From Serratia fonticola (lineage in GTDB: Bacteria; Pseudomonadota; Gammaproteobacteria; Enterobacterales; Enterobacteriaceae): a stretch of 64,000 bases of DNA. The stretch lies in NCBI RefSeq assembly GCF_001006005.1, contig NZ_CP011254.1, positions 930,001-994,000 of the forward strand, read 5' to 3'. The notes under the pieces were generated by a model that was not told the origin of the DNA, made no database searches, and worked only from the letters and a program-made list of their open reading frames with translations. Within the stretch, counting starts at the first letter, position 1, and the number at the start of each line of letters is the position of its first letter. Positions 9,691 to 18,521 of the stretch are shown here, in pieces. Position numbers and translations under genes: made by a program.

Positions 9691-9942
9691 ATTTAAACGC
9701 AGGAAAGCGTAAATTCACAATTTCTCCATATTCCTGGGAAAAGTGTGATCAATAGGGGGTATCAGTAATTATTATTTAAATACAGAAGGTTATAGTTGTA
9801 AGACCGCACTATGTAAGCCAGATTGGTTCGACCATAGGGACGCGACATGATAACCAATAGGTTAAGTCAGCTGAGGTTGTCAGAAGTATCGTTGGTATTC
9901 GGGGGGGGGCAAACTTCGCGGGTGGTAACTAGGTAGTAACAC
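9691..9942. other. Non-coding spacer with a G9 tract
   Basis: About 250 bp between the receptor promoter and the exbD terminator hairpin. It contains a run of nine G at 9901-9909 and otherwise no gene, repeat or RNA that I can recognise. Confidence 0.5.
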
Positions 9943-9976
9943 CCTCTTCTTCGAGTCAGGCAACCCGAAGAAGAGG
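9943..9976 (-). terminator. exbBD terminator hairpin
   Basis: CCTCTTCTTCG and CGAAGAAGAGG form a perfect 11-bp stem with a 12-base loop, 18 bases after the exbD stop on the minus strand. The following minus-strand bases (GTGTTACTACC) contain only a few T, so it may need Rho or act mainly as an mRNA end. Confidence 0.6.
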
Positions 9977-9994
9977 AAATGGCTGGGTATCAGA

Positions 9995-10417
9995 TTACTT
10001 GGCCACGCCTTCCATTCCCACCAGCCCCACTTTCAGGTAGCCGGATTTGCGTAGCGTATCCATCACGCTCATCAGCGTTTCATAATCTACGGTCTTGTCC
10101 GCCTGGAAGAAGATGGTGGTTTCTTTATTAGACTGCGTGCGTTGATCCAGCACCGACGTCAGCTGTTCCGCCGTCACCGGTTCATCACCGACATACAGCT
10201 GCTTGTCTGCCTTCACCGACAGGAACACCGGTTTTTCCGGACGCGGCTGCGGTTTAGCGGAAGAAGCGGGCAGATCAACACGAATATCTACCGTTGCCAG
10301 CGGCGCAGCCACCATAAAGATGATCAACAGCACCAGCATGACGTCGATAAACGGCGTCACGTTGATTTCATGCAGTTCGCCGCTGTCGTCCAGATCTTCA
10401 TTTAAGCGCATCGCCAT
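9995..10417 (-). CDS. exbD: ExbD, TonB energy-transduction protein
   Basis: Inner-membrane component of the TonB-ExbB-ExbD motor, which uses proton motive force to drive outer-membrane receptors such as the FepA-type protein next to it. The 140-residue protein has a short cytoplasmic N-terminus, one transmembrane helix (about residues 22-43) containing the conserved aspartate of NVTPFIDVMLVLL, and a periplasmic domain. It follows exbB with a 3-base gap. Confidence 0.97.
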   Translation of the reverse strand: MAMRLNEDLDDSGELHEINVTPFIDVMLVLLIIFMVAAPLATVDIRVDLPASSAKPQPRPEKPVFLSVKADKQLYVGDEPVTAEQLTSVLDQRTQSNKETTIFFQADKTVDYETLMSVMDTLRKSGYLKVGLVGMEGVAK

Positions 10418-10420
10418 AAC

Positions 10421-11413
10421 TCACCCCACCCGCAGTTGGTGCGCATGCTGCGAACGTTTGGCATCGGCCGAGGCCGCCAGATCCAGATCGCGGCCCAACA
10501 GCAGCAGCACCTGTGCCGCCACATCGCCCACCTGAGCACGGTGGCCGCCGATGACACGAGCAAAGATGTTGTAGATCACTACCGCCGGGATGGCCGCAAC
10601 CAAACCGAGCGCGGTGGCCAGCAAGGCTTCCGCAATCCCCGGGGCAACGACCGCCAGGTTAGTGGTTTGCGAATGGGCAATGCCGATAAAGCTGTTCATG
10701 ATGCCCCATACGGTGCCGAACAGGCCGACAAACGGTGAAATGGCGCCAATGGTAGCCAGGAAGCCATTGCCGCGCCCCAGTTGACGCCCATAGGCCGCTA
10801 CGCGGCGTTCCAGACGGAAACCGGTACGCTCTTTAATGCCGTAGTTGTCGTTAGAGGCCGCCGACAGCTCCAGTTCGTTCTGCGCGTCTTGCAGCAGCAC
10901 CGCACTGATGCTCTCTTGCGAGAAGCTTTGCGCCAATTCGGAGGCATCGTCCAGCGAACGCACGTCAGCCAGCGCCAACTGCTCACGGCGCAGACGGCGC
11001 TTGGAACGAAACAGCTCACTGCCTTTGGCAAACAGAATGGTCCAGGTGACGATAGACGCCAGCACCAGGCCAATCATCACGATTTTCACCACGATATCGG
11101 CGTGCTGATACATGCCCCAGACGGAAAGGTCCATACCACGCGTTTCTGGCGGTTGGATGGTCGGTTCAGGATTAACCGGAGTGATATTTTCCGGAGTACC
11201 CGCCACTGGGGTTACCGCTGTTGGTGTGGCCGGTGTCGTTGCCGCGGCAACGCTTTCAGCGACTGCTGGTGCAGTGGCCGGTGCCGCCTGAGCGTTGCCC
11301 GCCAACCCCACCACCAATACCAGTGAGGCGATCACACTGCGCCCCAATGCGCCCCATTGCCCACGGCCTGCGCCCTGAGCACTTTGATTTGTCATTTTGC
11401 CAGCCGTTTTCAC
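10421..11413 (-). CDS. exbB: ExbB, TonB energy-transduction protein with extended N-terminus
   Basis: Pentameric inner-membrane scaffold of the TonB motor, with three transmembrane segments and a MotA/TolQ/ExbB domain (FLATIGAISPFVGLFGTVWG). The start is a GTG at 11413: it has GGAGG six bases upstream, better than the internal ATG six codons later. The protein is 330 residues, about 85 more than E. coli ExbB. The extra part is a cleavable-looking signal sequence (ending AQA-A) plus an Ala/Pro/Thr-rich periplasmic stretch to about residue 95. Similar long ExbB forms are known outside E. coli. A Fur-box-like site lies about 72 bases upstream. Confidence 0.96.
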   Translation of the reverse strand: MKTAGKMTNQSAQGAGRGQWGALGRSVIASLVLVVGLAGNAQAAPATAPAVAESVAAATTPATPTAVTPVAGTPENITPVNPEPTIQPPETRGMDLSVWGMYQHADIVVKIVMIGLVLASIVTWTILFAKGSELFRSKRRLRREQLALADVRSLDDASELAQSFSQESISAVLLQDAQNELELSAASNDNYGIKERTGFRLERRVAAYGRQLGRGNGFLATIGAISPFVGLFGTVWGIMNSFIGIAHSQTTNLAVVAPGIAEALLATALGLVAAIPAVVIYNIFARVIGGHRAQVGDVAAQVLLLLGRDLDLAASADAKRSQHAHQLRVG

Positions 11414-11484
11414 GCTGTGCCTCCACCCATTTCAACATTTAAGGAAGAATTCAGCGTGCGATCATATCAAACCAATCAGGGATT

Positions 11485-11503
11485 GATAGTAGTTATCATT
11501 ATT
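11485..11503 (-). promoter_or_regulatory. Fur box upstream of exbB
   Basis: GATAGTAGTTATCATTATT matches the 19-bp Fur consensus at 14 positions. It lies upstream of the exbB GTG start, so iron control of exbBD is expected. Confidence 0.7.
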
Positions 11504-12003
11504 ATTTGAAGAATTACGCATCGAGGAGCAAAAAATGATACAACCCCAGTCACTGTCAGGGTTTGCGCGTCGTTTGGCATAACATTGCCTACCCATAACG
11601 CTAACAAAATCATCACTCAAACTGCTGATTTATACCCCAACTGGCCACAAACGGAGTGAATATCTCACGCCATCACTGCGGGAAAACGTCTGCGGGCGCA
11701 GCATGCAGCGCCCCTACGTAAGGCCCGGTTGATGAAGAGTGGCTAGAATAAAATCACACAGTAAGGCGCGAGGTTTTACCGCGTTTTTACTTGGCCATAC
11801 CCACGGTCACCTGTACTTTTTCCGAGTTTTACGGCCTTTGCCACATTTTCTATGCTCTGTTTAATGTCCGCTTAAGCTAATAGCGGTACACTATATAGTG
11901 CTCTAGGGCCTCACCACCGTGTGTGGCCTATTTTTACCGGTGAGCACGGCTATAACAGCACGGTAGCCTATAGAAAGTCAGCCCAGGCACCCCAGGATAA
12001 AGA
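11504..12003. other. Long non-coding spacer where metC would be expected
   Basis: About 500 bp between exbB and yghB. In E. coli metC lies here; I find no metC coding remnant. The spacer holds a 15-codon reading frame at 11535-11582 with a fair GGAG ribosome site, a GC-rich palindrome at 11694-11713, and upstream sequence of yghB. No RNA gene is recognisable. Confidence 0.55.
11694..11713. repeat. Dispersed GC-rich palindrome, copy 1
   Basis: GGGCGC and GCGCCC flank AGCATGCA, giving a near-perfect hairpin. Very similar units occur at 29275-29296, 35103-35122 and 40923-40942, always in intergenic DNA, so this looks like a repetitive palindrome family. Confidence 0.6.
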
Positions 12004-12660
12004 ATGGATGTATTAAGAGAGATTGTTCACGCACTGTGGACGCAAGACTTTACTGCACTTGCCGATCCCAGCGTGATTTGGGTGGTTTATGCCGTCCTTT
12101 TTACCACCTTGTTTTTGGAAAACGGTTTGTTGCCCGCTTCCTTCCTGCCCGGAGATAGCTTACTGCTGTTGGCCGGTGCCTTGATCGCCAAAGGCGTGAT
12201 GAACTTTATCCCCACGCTGATTATTCTGACGGTCGCCGCCAGCCTTGGCTGTTGGCTCAGCTATCTGCAAGGGCGATGGCTTGGCCATACCTCGGTGGTG
12301 AAAGGCTGGTTGCTACAGCTACCGGCGCAATACCACCAGCGCGCGCACATGCTGTTTAACCGCCACGGCCTGGTCGCTTTACTGATTGGCCGTTTCCTGG
12401 CATTTGTACGCACCCTGTTGCCTACCATGGCCGGTATCTCGGGCCTCAATAGCGCCCGTTTTCAAATCTTTAACTGGCTCAGCGGCTTGCTGTGGGTAGG
12501 CTCGGTAGTCACGCTGGGCTATGCCTTTAGCCAAATCCCGCTGGTGAAACGCCACGAAGATCAGGTGATGGCCGGGCTGATGATCCTGCCGATGGTGCTG
12601 TTGGTCGTTGGACTGCTGGGCGTGATGCTGGTCGTTTGGCGTAAAAAACGCGCATCCTGA
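12004..12660 (+). CDS. yghB: YghB, DedA-family inner-membrane protein
   Basis: DedA/SNARE-associated family membrane protein. E. coli YghB and its paralogue YqjA support cell division, membrane potential and drug and temperature tolerance, and DedA proteins are linked to lipid carrier recycling. The 218-residue sequence matches E. coli YghB closely, with [24 protein letters not shown] at the N-terminal re-entrant region, the conserved [19 protein letters not shown] with two arginines, and a C-terminal hydrophobic helix followed by basic residues. A weak AGGATAAAG ribosome site precedes the start. Confidence 0.95.
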   Translation: MDVLREIVHALWTQDFTALADPSVIWVVYAVLFTTLFLENGLLPASFLPGDSLLLLAGALIAKGVMNFIPTLIILTVAASLGCWLSYLQGRWLGHTSVVKGWLLQLPAQYHQRAHMLFNRHGLVALLIGRFLAFVRTLLPTMAGISGLNSARFQIFNWLSGLLWVGSVVTLGYAFSQIPLVKRHEDQVMAGLMILPMVLLVVGLLGVMLVVWRKKRAS

Positions 12661-12665
12661 GTCAG

Positions 12666-12688
12666 GTGGCGGTTTTACCCACCGCCAC
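12666..12688. terminator. Hairpin between convergent yghB and LysR gene
   Basis: GTGGCGG and CCGCCAC form a stem just after the yghB stop. No T-run follows on the plus strand, so this is a weak terminator candidate. Confidence 0.4.
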
Positions 12689-12711
12689 AGTAACCCATAT
12701 CGTGATGCCTC

Positions 12712-13605
12712 TTATCCCTGTTTAAAAAGTTGGTCGCAGATAAAATCCACAAATACTCGAATCTTTGGTGATAGATGCCGACTGGAGGGCCAGAGCGCCC
12801 AAAAGCCCCCCTGATCCTTGGTGTAAGTATCTAACAACGTTTCAAGATCGCCCACGGCCAACGCCTCCTTGACTAAAAAATCAGGCATGTAAGCAATGCC
12901 ATGCCCGTCAATGGTTGCCATCAGCATTGCCTCCATGTTATTCAACGTCAGGGATGAGTTTAGGCGCAACTGGGTTATTTCCGGATCTGCCGTTAATGTC
13001 CAGTCCATGATTTTACCTCTCGTGACAAAACGGTAACGAAGGCAATCATGCAACTCCAGATCGAGCAACTTCTCAGGTCGTCCTTTACGTTTCAGATAAC
13101 CAGGGGCGGCACAAAGAACAAAACGGAAAGGCCCAAGCCTACGCGACATCAGCCGCGAATCCACAAGATCACCGCTTCGTATCACCACATCAAACCCATC
13201 ATCGATAAGATCAACGAGTTGATCGTTGAAATCCAACTCTAACTCAACTTCTGGGTAGGCTTTGCGAAAGTCAGGCATCATTGGTAACAGAAAGCGGTAC
13301 CCGATGGTGGGCAAACTGACCCGCAAACGACCTCGGGGCGCTTGAACTGAATGCGACAGCATGGCCTCAGCGTCCTGCAAGTCATCAAGGATTTTCCGGC
13401 ATCGTTGGTAGAACATTTCCCCTTCAACAGTGAGACTAACCTTGCGGGTACTACGCTGAAACAGGCGAACGTTCAGAGACCCTTCAAGCCTCGCAACATT
13501 CTTTCCTACCGCCGTTGCGGAAATGCCTATGGCACGTGCGGCAGAGACAAAGCTCAACGATTCTGCGGTTTTCACGAACGAGAGGATGCTGGTGAGACTC
13601 TCCAT
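12712..13605 (-). CDS. LysR-family transcriptional regulator
   Basis: Typical 297-residue LysR regulator: N-terminal winged helix at about residues 1-60 (RLFQRSTRKVSLT at its end) and a substrate-binding domain from about residue 90, of the CrgA/YafC-like type. It is divergent from the DHA2 efflux pump at 13717, with about 110 bp between starts, and so most likely controls that pump. The effector is not predictable. The block from here to 17214 is absent from this position in E. coli. Confidence 0.88.
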   Translation of the reverse strand: MESLTSILSFVKTAESLSFVSAARAIGISATAVGKNVARLEGSLNVRLFQRSTRKVSLTVEGEMFYQRCRKILDDLQDAEAMLSHSVQAPRGRLRVSLPTIGYRFLLPMMPDFRKAYPEVELELDFNDQLVDLIDDGFDVVIRSGDLVDSRLMSRRLGPFRFVLCAAPGYLKRKGRPEKLLDLELHDCLRYRFVTRGKIMDWTLTADPEITQLRLNSSLTLNNMEAMLMATIDGHGIAYMPDFLVKEALAVGDLETLLDTYTKDQGGFWALWPSSRHLSPKIRVFVDFICDQLFKQG

Positions 13606-13716
13606 AGGATTAAGACCTTTTTGTTCATTATAAGTGGAGTTTTAACCCATTTATTCAACATTGCGACCTCTATAGATTTAGTTTCCCAGATTGCTACAAA
13701 AATGAGGGATTACGCA

Positions 13717-15186
13717 ATGGGTAACAATTCCAAAGGCCGTTACTACGTTCTAGGCGCGATTTGCCTAGCCGCTCTGGTATTACCGCTGAGCTTCACCGGG
13801 GGTGCCGTCGCCACCCCAACCATCAGCAAGGTTTTCAACGCCGGCCCACCTGCCCAAGCCTGGGTAACCAACGCGTTCATGTTGAGTTTCGGTAGCCTAC
13901 TCATGGCCGCCGGAACGCTTTCGGACATTTACGGCCGTAAACGCTTATTCACCTTGGGTCTTATGCTATTCGTCATCGTCAGCTTACTTCTGGCCAGTGC
14001 CACCAGCATTGTCTGGCTGGATATATTGCGGGCAATTCAGGGGATAGCCGCCGCAGCAGCACTCGCTAGCGGTTCGGCCGCTCTGGCGCAAGAGTTCGAA
14101 GGGCATGACAGAACCCGAGCCTTTAGCCTGCTGGGAGCGACCTTCGGCCTCGGCCTGGCATTTGGCCCAATGATTGCTGGTGCGCTGATTGAACAGTTCG
14201 GCTGGCGCTCGATCTTCATTACCACCGCAATACTCGCCGCAACAGCGCTGATCGCCGCCGTTTCACAGATGCACGAAAGCAAGAATCCGCAGTCTCAAAA
14301 GCTGGATCTTCCCGGTTTGGCGAGTTTTTCAGCGATGCTCGTGCTTTTCACTACCGGGATCATCCTCGCCCCACAAGCTGGGTGGGGTTCATCGTTGATC
14401 GTGGGCATACTTATCAGCGCGCTGACTTGCCTGATAGCGTTCGTGGTTATTGAGCTACGCTCAAAGGAGCCGATGCTCGAACTCAGCCTGCTCAGGCATC
14501 CACGTTTCATCGGTGTCCAGATACTTCCTTTAGGAACCTGCTATTGCTACATCGTTCTGATAGTGCTGCTGCCATTCAGGCTGACCGGCGTTGAAGGTAT
14601 TTCCCCCATACAAAGCGGCCTGGTCATGCTGGCACTTTCGGCGCCGATGCTGGTGGTGCCGTTACTGGCCGCTTGGTTAACCCGTTGGATCACTGCTGGA
14701 ACCCTCTCTGGCGTCGGTTTTCTGCTGGCAGCCACAGGGCTGTACATGCTCAGCCAAGTGCCCATCGGCGATCACCGGCAGTTGATCTTGGCCATGCTAA
14801 TCATCGGTATCGGAACAGGTTTTCCCTGGGGGCTGATGGATGGACTAGCGGTAAGCGTGGTACCTAAAGAACAAGCGGGCATGGCGGCTGGAATTTTTAA
14901 CACCACTCGTGTCGCTGGAGAAGGTATCGCACTTGCAATCTCCATTGCCATGCTCACTACTCTGGTCAACAGCAACCTCCTTCGCCTGCAACCGCAGAGT
15001 GATAATGGCGAATTGGTCCAACGTTTGGTCATGGGGGATATGAGCCTCTCTCAAAACCTAGACCCTGCGCTGGTACTTGCCGTATACCAGAAGGGTTTTA
15101 GTACCCTAATGTTGATACTCACGCTCTTTACTATTATCTCAGCTGGCGCCGCGTTCTTCTTGCTGAGCCGAAAGGCGCGGCTATAG
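13717..15186 (+). CDS. DHA2-family (14-helix) MFS drug efflux transporter
   Basis: Major facilitator of the DHA2 drug:proton antiporter type in the inner membrane. Seen: about 14 hydrophobic segments in 489 residues, the motif A region TLSDIYGRKRLFTLG after helix 2, and the motif C-like GLAFGPMIAGALIEQFGWRSIF. I choose the ATG at 13717 because GAGGG lies eight bases upstream; a longer frame reaching back to 13351 would run across the divergent LysR gene. An in-frame ATG at 13702 is a second option. The two genes form a common regulator-pump pair. The end overlaps the convergent LysR gene by 6 bases. The substrate is unknown. Confidence 0.88.
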   Translation: MGNNSKGRYYVLGAICLAALVLPLSFTGGAVATPTISKVFNAGPPAQAWVTNAFMLSFGSLLMAAGTLSDIYGRKRLFTLGLMLFVIVSLLLASATSIVWLDILRAIQGIAAAAALASGSAALAQEFEGHDRTRAFSLLGATFGLGLAFGPMIAGALIEQFGWRSIFITTAILAATALIAAVSQMHESKNPQSQKLDLPGLASFSAMLVLFTTGIILAPQAGWGSSLIVGILISALTCLIAFVVIELRSKEPMLELSLLRHPRFIGVQILPLGTCYCYIVLIVLLPFRLTGVEGISPIQSGLVMLALSAPMLVVPLLAAWLTRWITAGTLSGVGFLLAATGLYMLSQVPIGDHRQLILAMLIIGIGTGFPWGLMDGLAVSVVPKEQAGMAAGIFNTTRVAGEGIALAISIAMLTTLVNSNLLRLQPQSDNGELVQRLVMGDMSLSQNLDPALVLAVYQKGFSTLMLILTLFTIISAGAAFFLLSRKARL

Positions 15187-16086
15187 CGCCATCCTCGCGG
15201 GCAGGTGGCTGACCAGCGCATCCACCGCCAGCCGCACTTTCAAGGGTAAATGCGGCGTCAGCGGCCAGACGGCATGCACTTCAAAGTCTTTCCCCGGGAT
15301 TTCTCCCAACACCTGCTGCAATCGGCCTTCCAGCAAGGCATCACGGATTAGCCAGCATGGCAGCCAGGCAATGCCAAACCCGGCCACCGCCGCGTCAGCA
15401 ATCGCCTGCAGATCGTCCATCAACAAACGGGGTTTAGGCATCACTTCTCGCATTGTTCCGTCTGCCTGCGGGATCAACCAGCTACGTATCATTGCGGCGT
15501 AGCGATAAGCGATAGCATCGTGCTGGGGCAGTTCCTCAACGCTCCTCGGCATACCACAGCGAGCCAGATAATCCGGCGAGGCACATAGGGTCATGCGGTT
15601 ATCCCCTAGCCTTCTAGCCACCAGCCCGGCGCTGTCCGGCAATGGGCCGTTACGCACCGCTAGATCGAATCCCTCCTCAGCCACATCCACCACCCGATCG
15701 CTGAATGACAGATCGAGTTCCAATCCTGGATGCTCACGCGCCAACAAGGTAAGCACCGGCGCGATACACAGGCGGCCAATCAGCACCGGCATCGAGACCC
15801 GCAACCGGCCACTGACCTGCCGCTTACCGCTTTCCAGCAGGTTCTCTGCAACGCGGATCTCCTCCAACGCCCGTAAACAACGCTCATAGAACAGCGCGCC
15901 GTCGTCAGTCAGATTCAGGCTGCGGGTGGTGCGGTGAAACAACCGCACGCCCAGCCGTTGTTCCAGCCGGGCGATAGTTTTACCCACCGCCGAACGGGAA
16001 AGATGCAGCCTGTTGGCCGCCAGCGCAAAGCTGCCCGCCTCCACCACGCTGACCAATACCGAGATGCCGCTTAATCGGTCGTTCAT
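15181..16086 (-). CDS. LysR-family transcriptional regulator
   Basis: LysR regulator of 301 residues from the ATG ending at 16086, which has GAAAGG upstream; an in-frame TTG 24 bases earlier is less likely. The N-terminal winged helix ends in LFHRTTRSLNLT and a CrgA-like effector domain follows. It diverges from the oxidoreductase at 16192 with a 105-bp shared control region, so that gene is its probable target. It converges on the MFS gene with a 6-base overlap. Confidence 0.87.
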   Translation of the reverse strand: MNDRLSGISVLVSVVEAGSFALAANRLHLSRSAVGKTIARLEQRLGVRLFHRTTRSLNLTDDGALFYERCLRALEEIRVAENLLESGKRQVSGRLRVSMPVLIGRLCIAPVLTLLAREHPGLELDLSFSDRVVDVAEEGFDLAVRNGPLPDSAGLVARRLGDNRMTLCASPDYLARCGMPRSVEELPQHDAIAYRYAAMIRSWLIPQADGTMREVMPKPRLLMDDLQAIADAAVAGFGIAWLPCWLIRDALLEGRLQQVLGEIPGKDFEVHAVWPLTPHLPLKVRLAVDALVSHLPARMAL

Positions 16087-16191
16087 TTTTTGTAGCCTTT
16101 CAGGAAACAATCATGGGAAAAATTATCGCCACTGGTGATTTTAAATCAACGTTATTATCTGTGAATATCTTCAACCCATCAGGAGCACCAC

Positions 16192-17214
16192 ATGGCCGAT
16201 ACCATGCAACGTTGGACGATGAACGCCGTAGGGCGTGAGCATCTGCAATTAACCGAGAGCGCCATTCCAGAACCCGGCCCACATCAGGTACGGGTGAAAG
16301 TGAACGCCGTGGCGCTGAACTACCGCGATAAGATGGTGATAGAAGGCACCATGCCGTTGGATCTGCCGCTGCCGTTTACCCCTGCCTCGGATATGGCTGG
16401 GGTGGTAGACGCGGTGGGAAGCGGCAGCACGCGTTTTCGCCCTGGCGATCGGGTGATCTCTACCTTTAGCCCAGACTGGATCGACGGAAAACCTGACGGT
16501 GATGCCCGCACCCCGCCTTATCGTACGGCAGGCGGTACTTATCAGGGAATGCTGGCGGAATACGTAGTGGTCGATGAAACCTGGCTGAGCGCGTCACCTA
16601 ACAGTTTGGACGATGCCCAAGCCAGTACCCTACCCTGCGCCGGACTGACGGCCTGGTTCGCCTTGGTAGAACGCGGCCATTTGCGTGCCGGGGAATCGGT
16701 ATTGGTGCAAGGCACCGGTGGCGTTGCCTTGTTCGCGCTACAAATTGCCAAAGCCCACGGAGCAGAGGTCTTTATCACTTCCGGCAGCGAAGAGAAGCTA
16801 CTACGAGCCAAGGCGTTAGGGGCCGATCACGGCATTCACCGCCTGCAAGGGGATTGGGTGGAGTCGATCTATCAACTGACGCAGGATCGCGGTATCGATC
16901 ATATTGTCGAAACCGTGGGTGGCAGCAATCTGATTAACTCCCTGCGCGCAGTGGCGATCCACGGGCGTATTTCCGTGATCGGCATGTTGGAAGGCGCGGA
17001 GATCGCCATCCCCGCAGGCCTGTTGTTGCTGAAGTCGCCACAGATCCAGGGGATTGCTGTCGGCCATCGCCGCGCATTGGAAGATCTGGTACGCGCCGTC
17101 GACGCCAACGGCATCAAACCTGTCATCGACCAGCGTTACCGTTTCGATCAGCTACCCGCGGCGCTCGATCACCTCGATCGCGGTCCGTTCGGCAAAATCG
17201 TACTGACGCGCTAA
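16192..17214 (+). CDS. Zinc-independent NAD(P)-dependent alcohol dehydrogenase / quinone oxidoreductase-like (MDR)
   Basis: Medium-chain dehydrogenase/reductase of 340 residues. A GroES-like N-terminal domain is followed by a Rossmann domain with [19 protein letters not shown] (about residues 169-187). The cysteine/histidine set for catalytic and structural zinc is not present, so it falls with zinc-independent alcohol dehydrogenase-like and quinone oxidoreductase-like enzymes. AGGAG precedes the ATG by 7 bases. It is divergent from a LysR regulator. Its stop overlaps the complement of the yqhC stop within 17211-17214. The substrate is probably an aldehyde, ketone or quinone; nothing here decides which. 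Confidence 0.87.
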   Translation: MADTMQRWTMNAVGREHLQLTESAIPEPGPHQVRVKVNAVALNYRDKMVIEGTMPLDLPLPFTPASDMAGVVDAVGSGSTRFRPGDRVISTFSPDWIDGKPDGDARTPPYRTAGGTYQGMLAEYVVVDETWLSASPNSLDDAQASTLPCAGLTAWFALVERGHLRAGESVLVQGTGGVALFALQIAKAHGAEVFITSGSEEKLLRAKALGADHGIHRLQGDWVESIYQLTQDRGIDHIVETVGGSNLINSLRAVAIHGRISVIGMLEGAEIAIPAGLLLLKSPQIQGIAVGHRRALEDLVRAVDANGIKPVIDQRYRFDQLPAALDHLDRGPFGKIVLTR

Positions 17215-18122
17215 CCCTGCATGATGGCGCTGTTGTCCCGCAGCCGGGCGATTTCATCGCTCGGCGTAATGCCAAACAGTCGCTTAAACTCGCGGCTGAA
17301 CTGCGAAGCGCTCTCGTAGCCCACGCGGATCGCCGCCGTGCTGGCCTTCAGGCCGTCATGCACCATCAGCAAACGCGCCTTGTGCAGGCGATACGACTTC
17401 ACATACTGCAGCGGCGAGGTGTTGGTCACCGCCTTGAAGTTATGGTGAAACGCCGACACGCTCATGTTCACTTCGTACGCCAACTGCTCGACGTTGAGGT
17501 TCTCGGCATACTGATTCTCAATCCGCCGTAACGCCTTGGCGATCTGGCTGAAATGGGTATGCCGGTTAACCAGTTCCTGCAACGAAGCACCGCAACTGCC
17601 ACGCAGCACGTAATAAAGCAGCTCACGCACGATCTGTGGCCCCAGCACCCGAGCATCCAGCGGTTTCTCCATCACGTCCAACAGGCGTTCGGTGGCGCAC
17701 AGCATTTCATCGCTAAGCACTGAGAGGTTAACGCCGCAACTTTCCCCCCTGGGTTGCATCAGATAATCGTCATCACCGATATCGATCAGCAGATCCTGTA
17801 GCATCTGGGTGTCGATATTGACCGCCAGCCCCACCAGCGGCTGTTCCGGGCTGGCAAAGGTTTCACACTCAAACGGCAGCGATACCGTCATCAACAGGTA
17901 GTTGCGCGGATCGTACTGAAACACCTTGCTGCCACAGTAGCCCACCTTGTGGCCCTGAAAGATGATGACAATGCCTGGCTCATACATCACCGGCTGACGC
18001 GGGTAATACTCGTCGGAATACAGCACCTTCACCATAGGTACGGGCGTTGGGCTATAGCCTTTGGCAGCGGCAAAGCGCATCGCCTGGCGCGCCATACGGC
18101 TACGTAGTTCAACGTTGTCCAT
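17211..18122 (-). CDS. yqhC: YqhC, AraC-family activator of yqhD
   Basis: AraC-family regulator of 303 residues: an N-terminal AraC_N-type effector domain (about residues 20-180) and a C-terminal double helix-turn-helix (about 200-295, ending [12 protein letters not shown]). It is divergent from yqhD, as in E. coli, where YqhC activates yqhD and dkgA in response to aldehydes such as glyoxal. I choose the ATG at 18122, which has GAGGGG eight bases upstream; the TTG two codons earlier is too close to that site. A perfect 8-bp inverted repeat at 18182-18203, about 60 bp upstream, is a candidate operator. Confidence 0.9.
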   Translation of the reverse strand: MDNVELRSRMARQAMRFAAAKGYSPTPVPMVKVLYSDEYYPRQPVMYEPGIVIIFQGHKVGYCGSKVFQYDPRNYLLMTVSLPFECETFASPEQPLVGLAVNIDTQMLQDLLIDIGDDDYLMQPRGESCGVNLSVLSDEMLCATERLLDVMEKPLDARVLGPQIVRELLYYVLRGSCGASLQELVNRHTHFSQIAKALRRIENQYAENLNVEQLAYEVNMSVSAFHHNFKAVTNTSPLQYVKSYRLHKARLLMVHDGLKASTAAIRVGYESASQFSREFKRLFGITPSDEIARLRDNSAIMQG

Positions 18123-18181
18123 CAGCAAGCCCCTCTAGTCGCCTGAATAATTCGACACGGATAATAACCATAAAGATGCCT

Positions 18182-18203
18182 TTTCTACAGTGTAGTGTAG
18201 AAA
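18182..18203. promoter_or_regulatory. Candidate YqhC operator (inverted repeat)
   Basis: TTTCTACA and TGTAGAAA are separated by six bases in the yqhC-yqhD intergenic region. Position and symmetry suggest a regulator site; binding by YqhC is inferred. Confidence 0.45.
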
Positions 18204-18301
18204 TAGGCAAGACACCGGCAGGAATGTGCATTGTGCGATCGGGCCAGGTTACCGACAATAGACTCCAGTTATTTTGCGCCGTTGGCGCTTCCTTTATAGC
18301 C

Positions 18302-18503
18302 ATACCCTATGGATTTCAAGCTGCAGCTAGGCGACAAGCTATCTCAGCCCCAGGAGCTTACTTTTAGTAAGTGACTGGGGTGACAAATCTGTCGGGAACA
18401 GATTTGAACGCTGTACACAGCGGCCCCGAAGGGGTGAGGTCCACGGATGGGCCGAATAGCTAAGTGCAGGTAACAACGCTGCAGCTTGAAAGACGACGGG
18501 TAT
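18302..18503. repeat. ERIC element with internal insertion
   Basis: The diagnostic ERIC core is present (CCCCAGGAGCTTAC then AAGTAAGTGACTGGGGTGA, split here). The ends are ATACCC and GGGTAT, with subterminal 14-bp inverted arms TTTCAAGCTGCAGC and GCTGCAGCTTGAAA. The element is about 202 bp, against 129 bp for the copy at 34021; the difference is a block between about 18384 and 18460 with its own hairpins (for example AAATCTG/CAGATTT and GGCCCC/GGGG). The element ends 18 bp before the yqhD start. Confidence 0.9.
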
Positions 18504-18521
18504 ACAAAAGAGAATACGATA

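Noticed and set aside
9901..9909. G9 tract as a phase-variation switch
   Set aside because: It is not inside a gene nor between recognisable promoter hexamers, so no switching effect can be argued.
13351..13716. N-terminal extension of the MFS transporter
   Set aside because: It would overlap the divergent LysR gene by about 250 bases, and the real start has a ribosome site.
18302..18503. ERIC copy first considered a structured small RNA
   Set aside because: The core and ends are those of the ERIC family, and a second copy exists at 34021.
18486..18521. Upstream start for yqhD
   Set aside because: This ATG is inside the ERIC terminal arm; E. coli YqhD aligns from the ATG at 18522.
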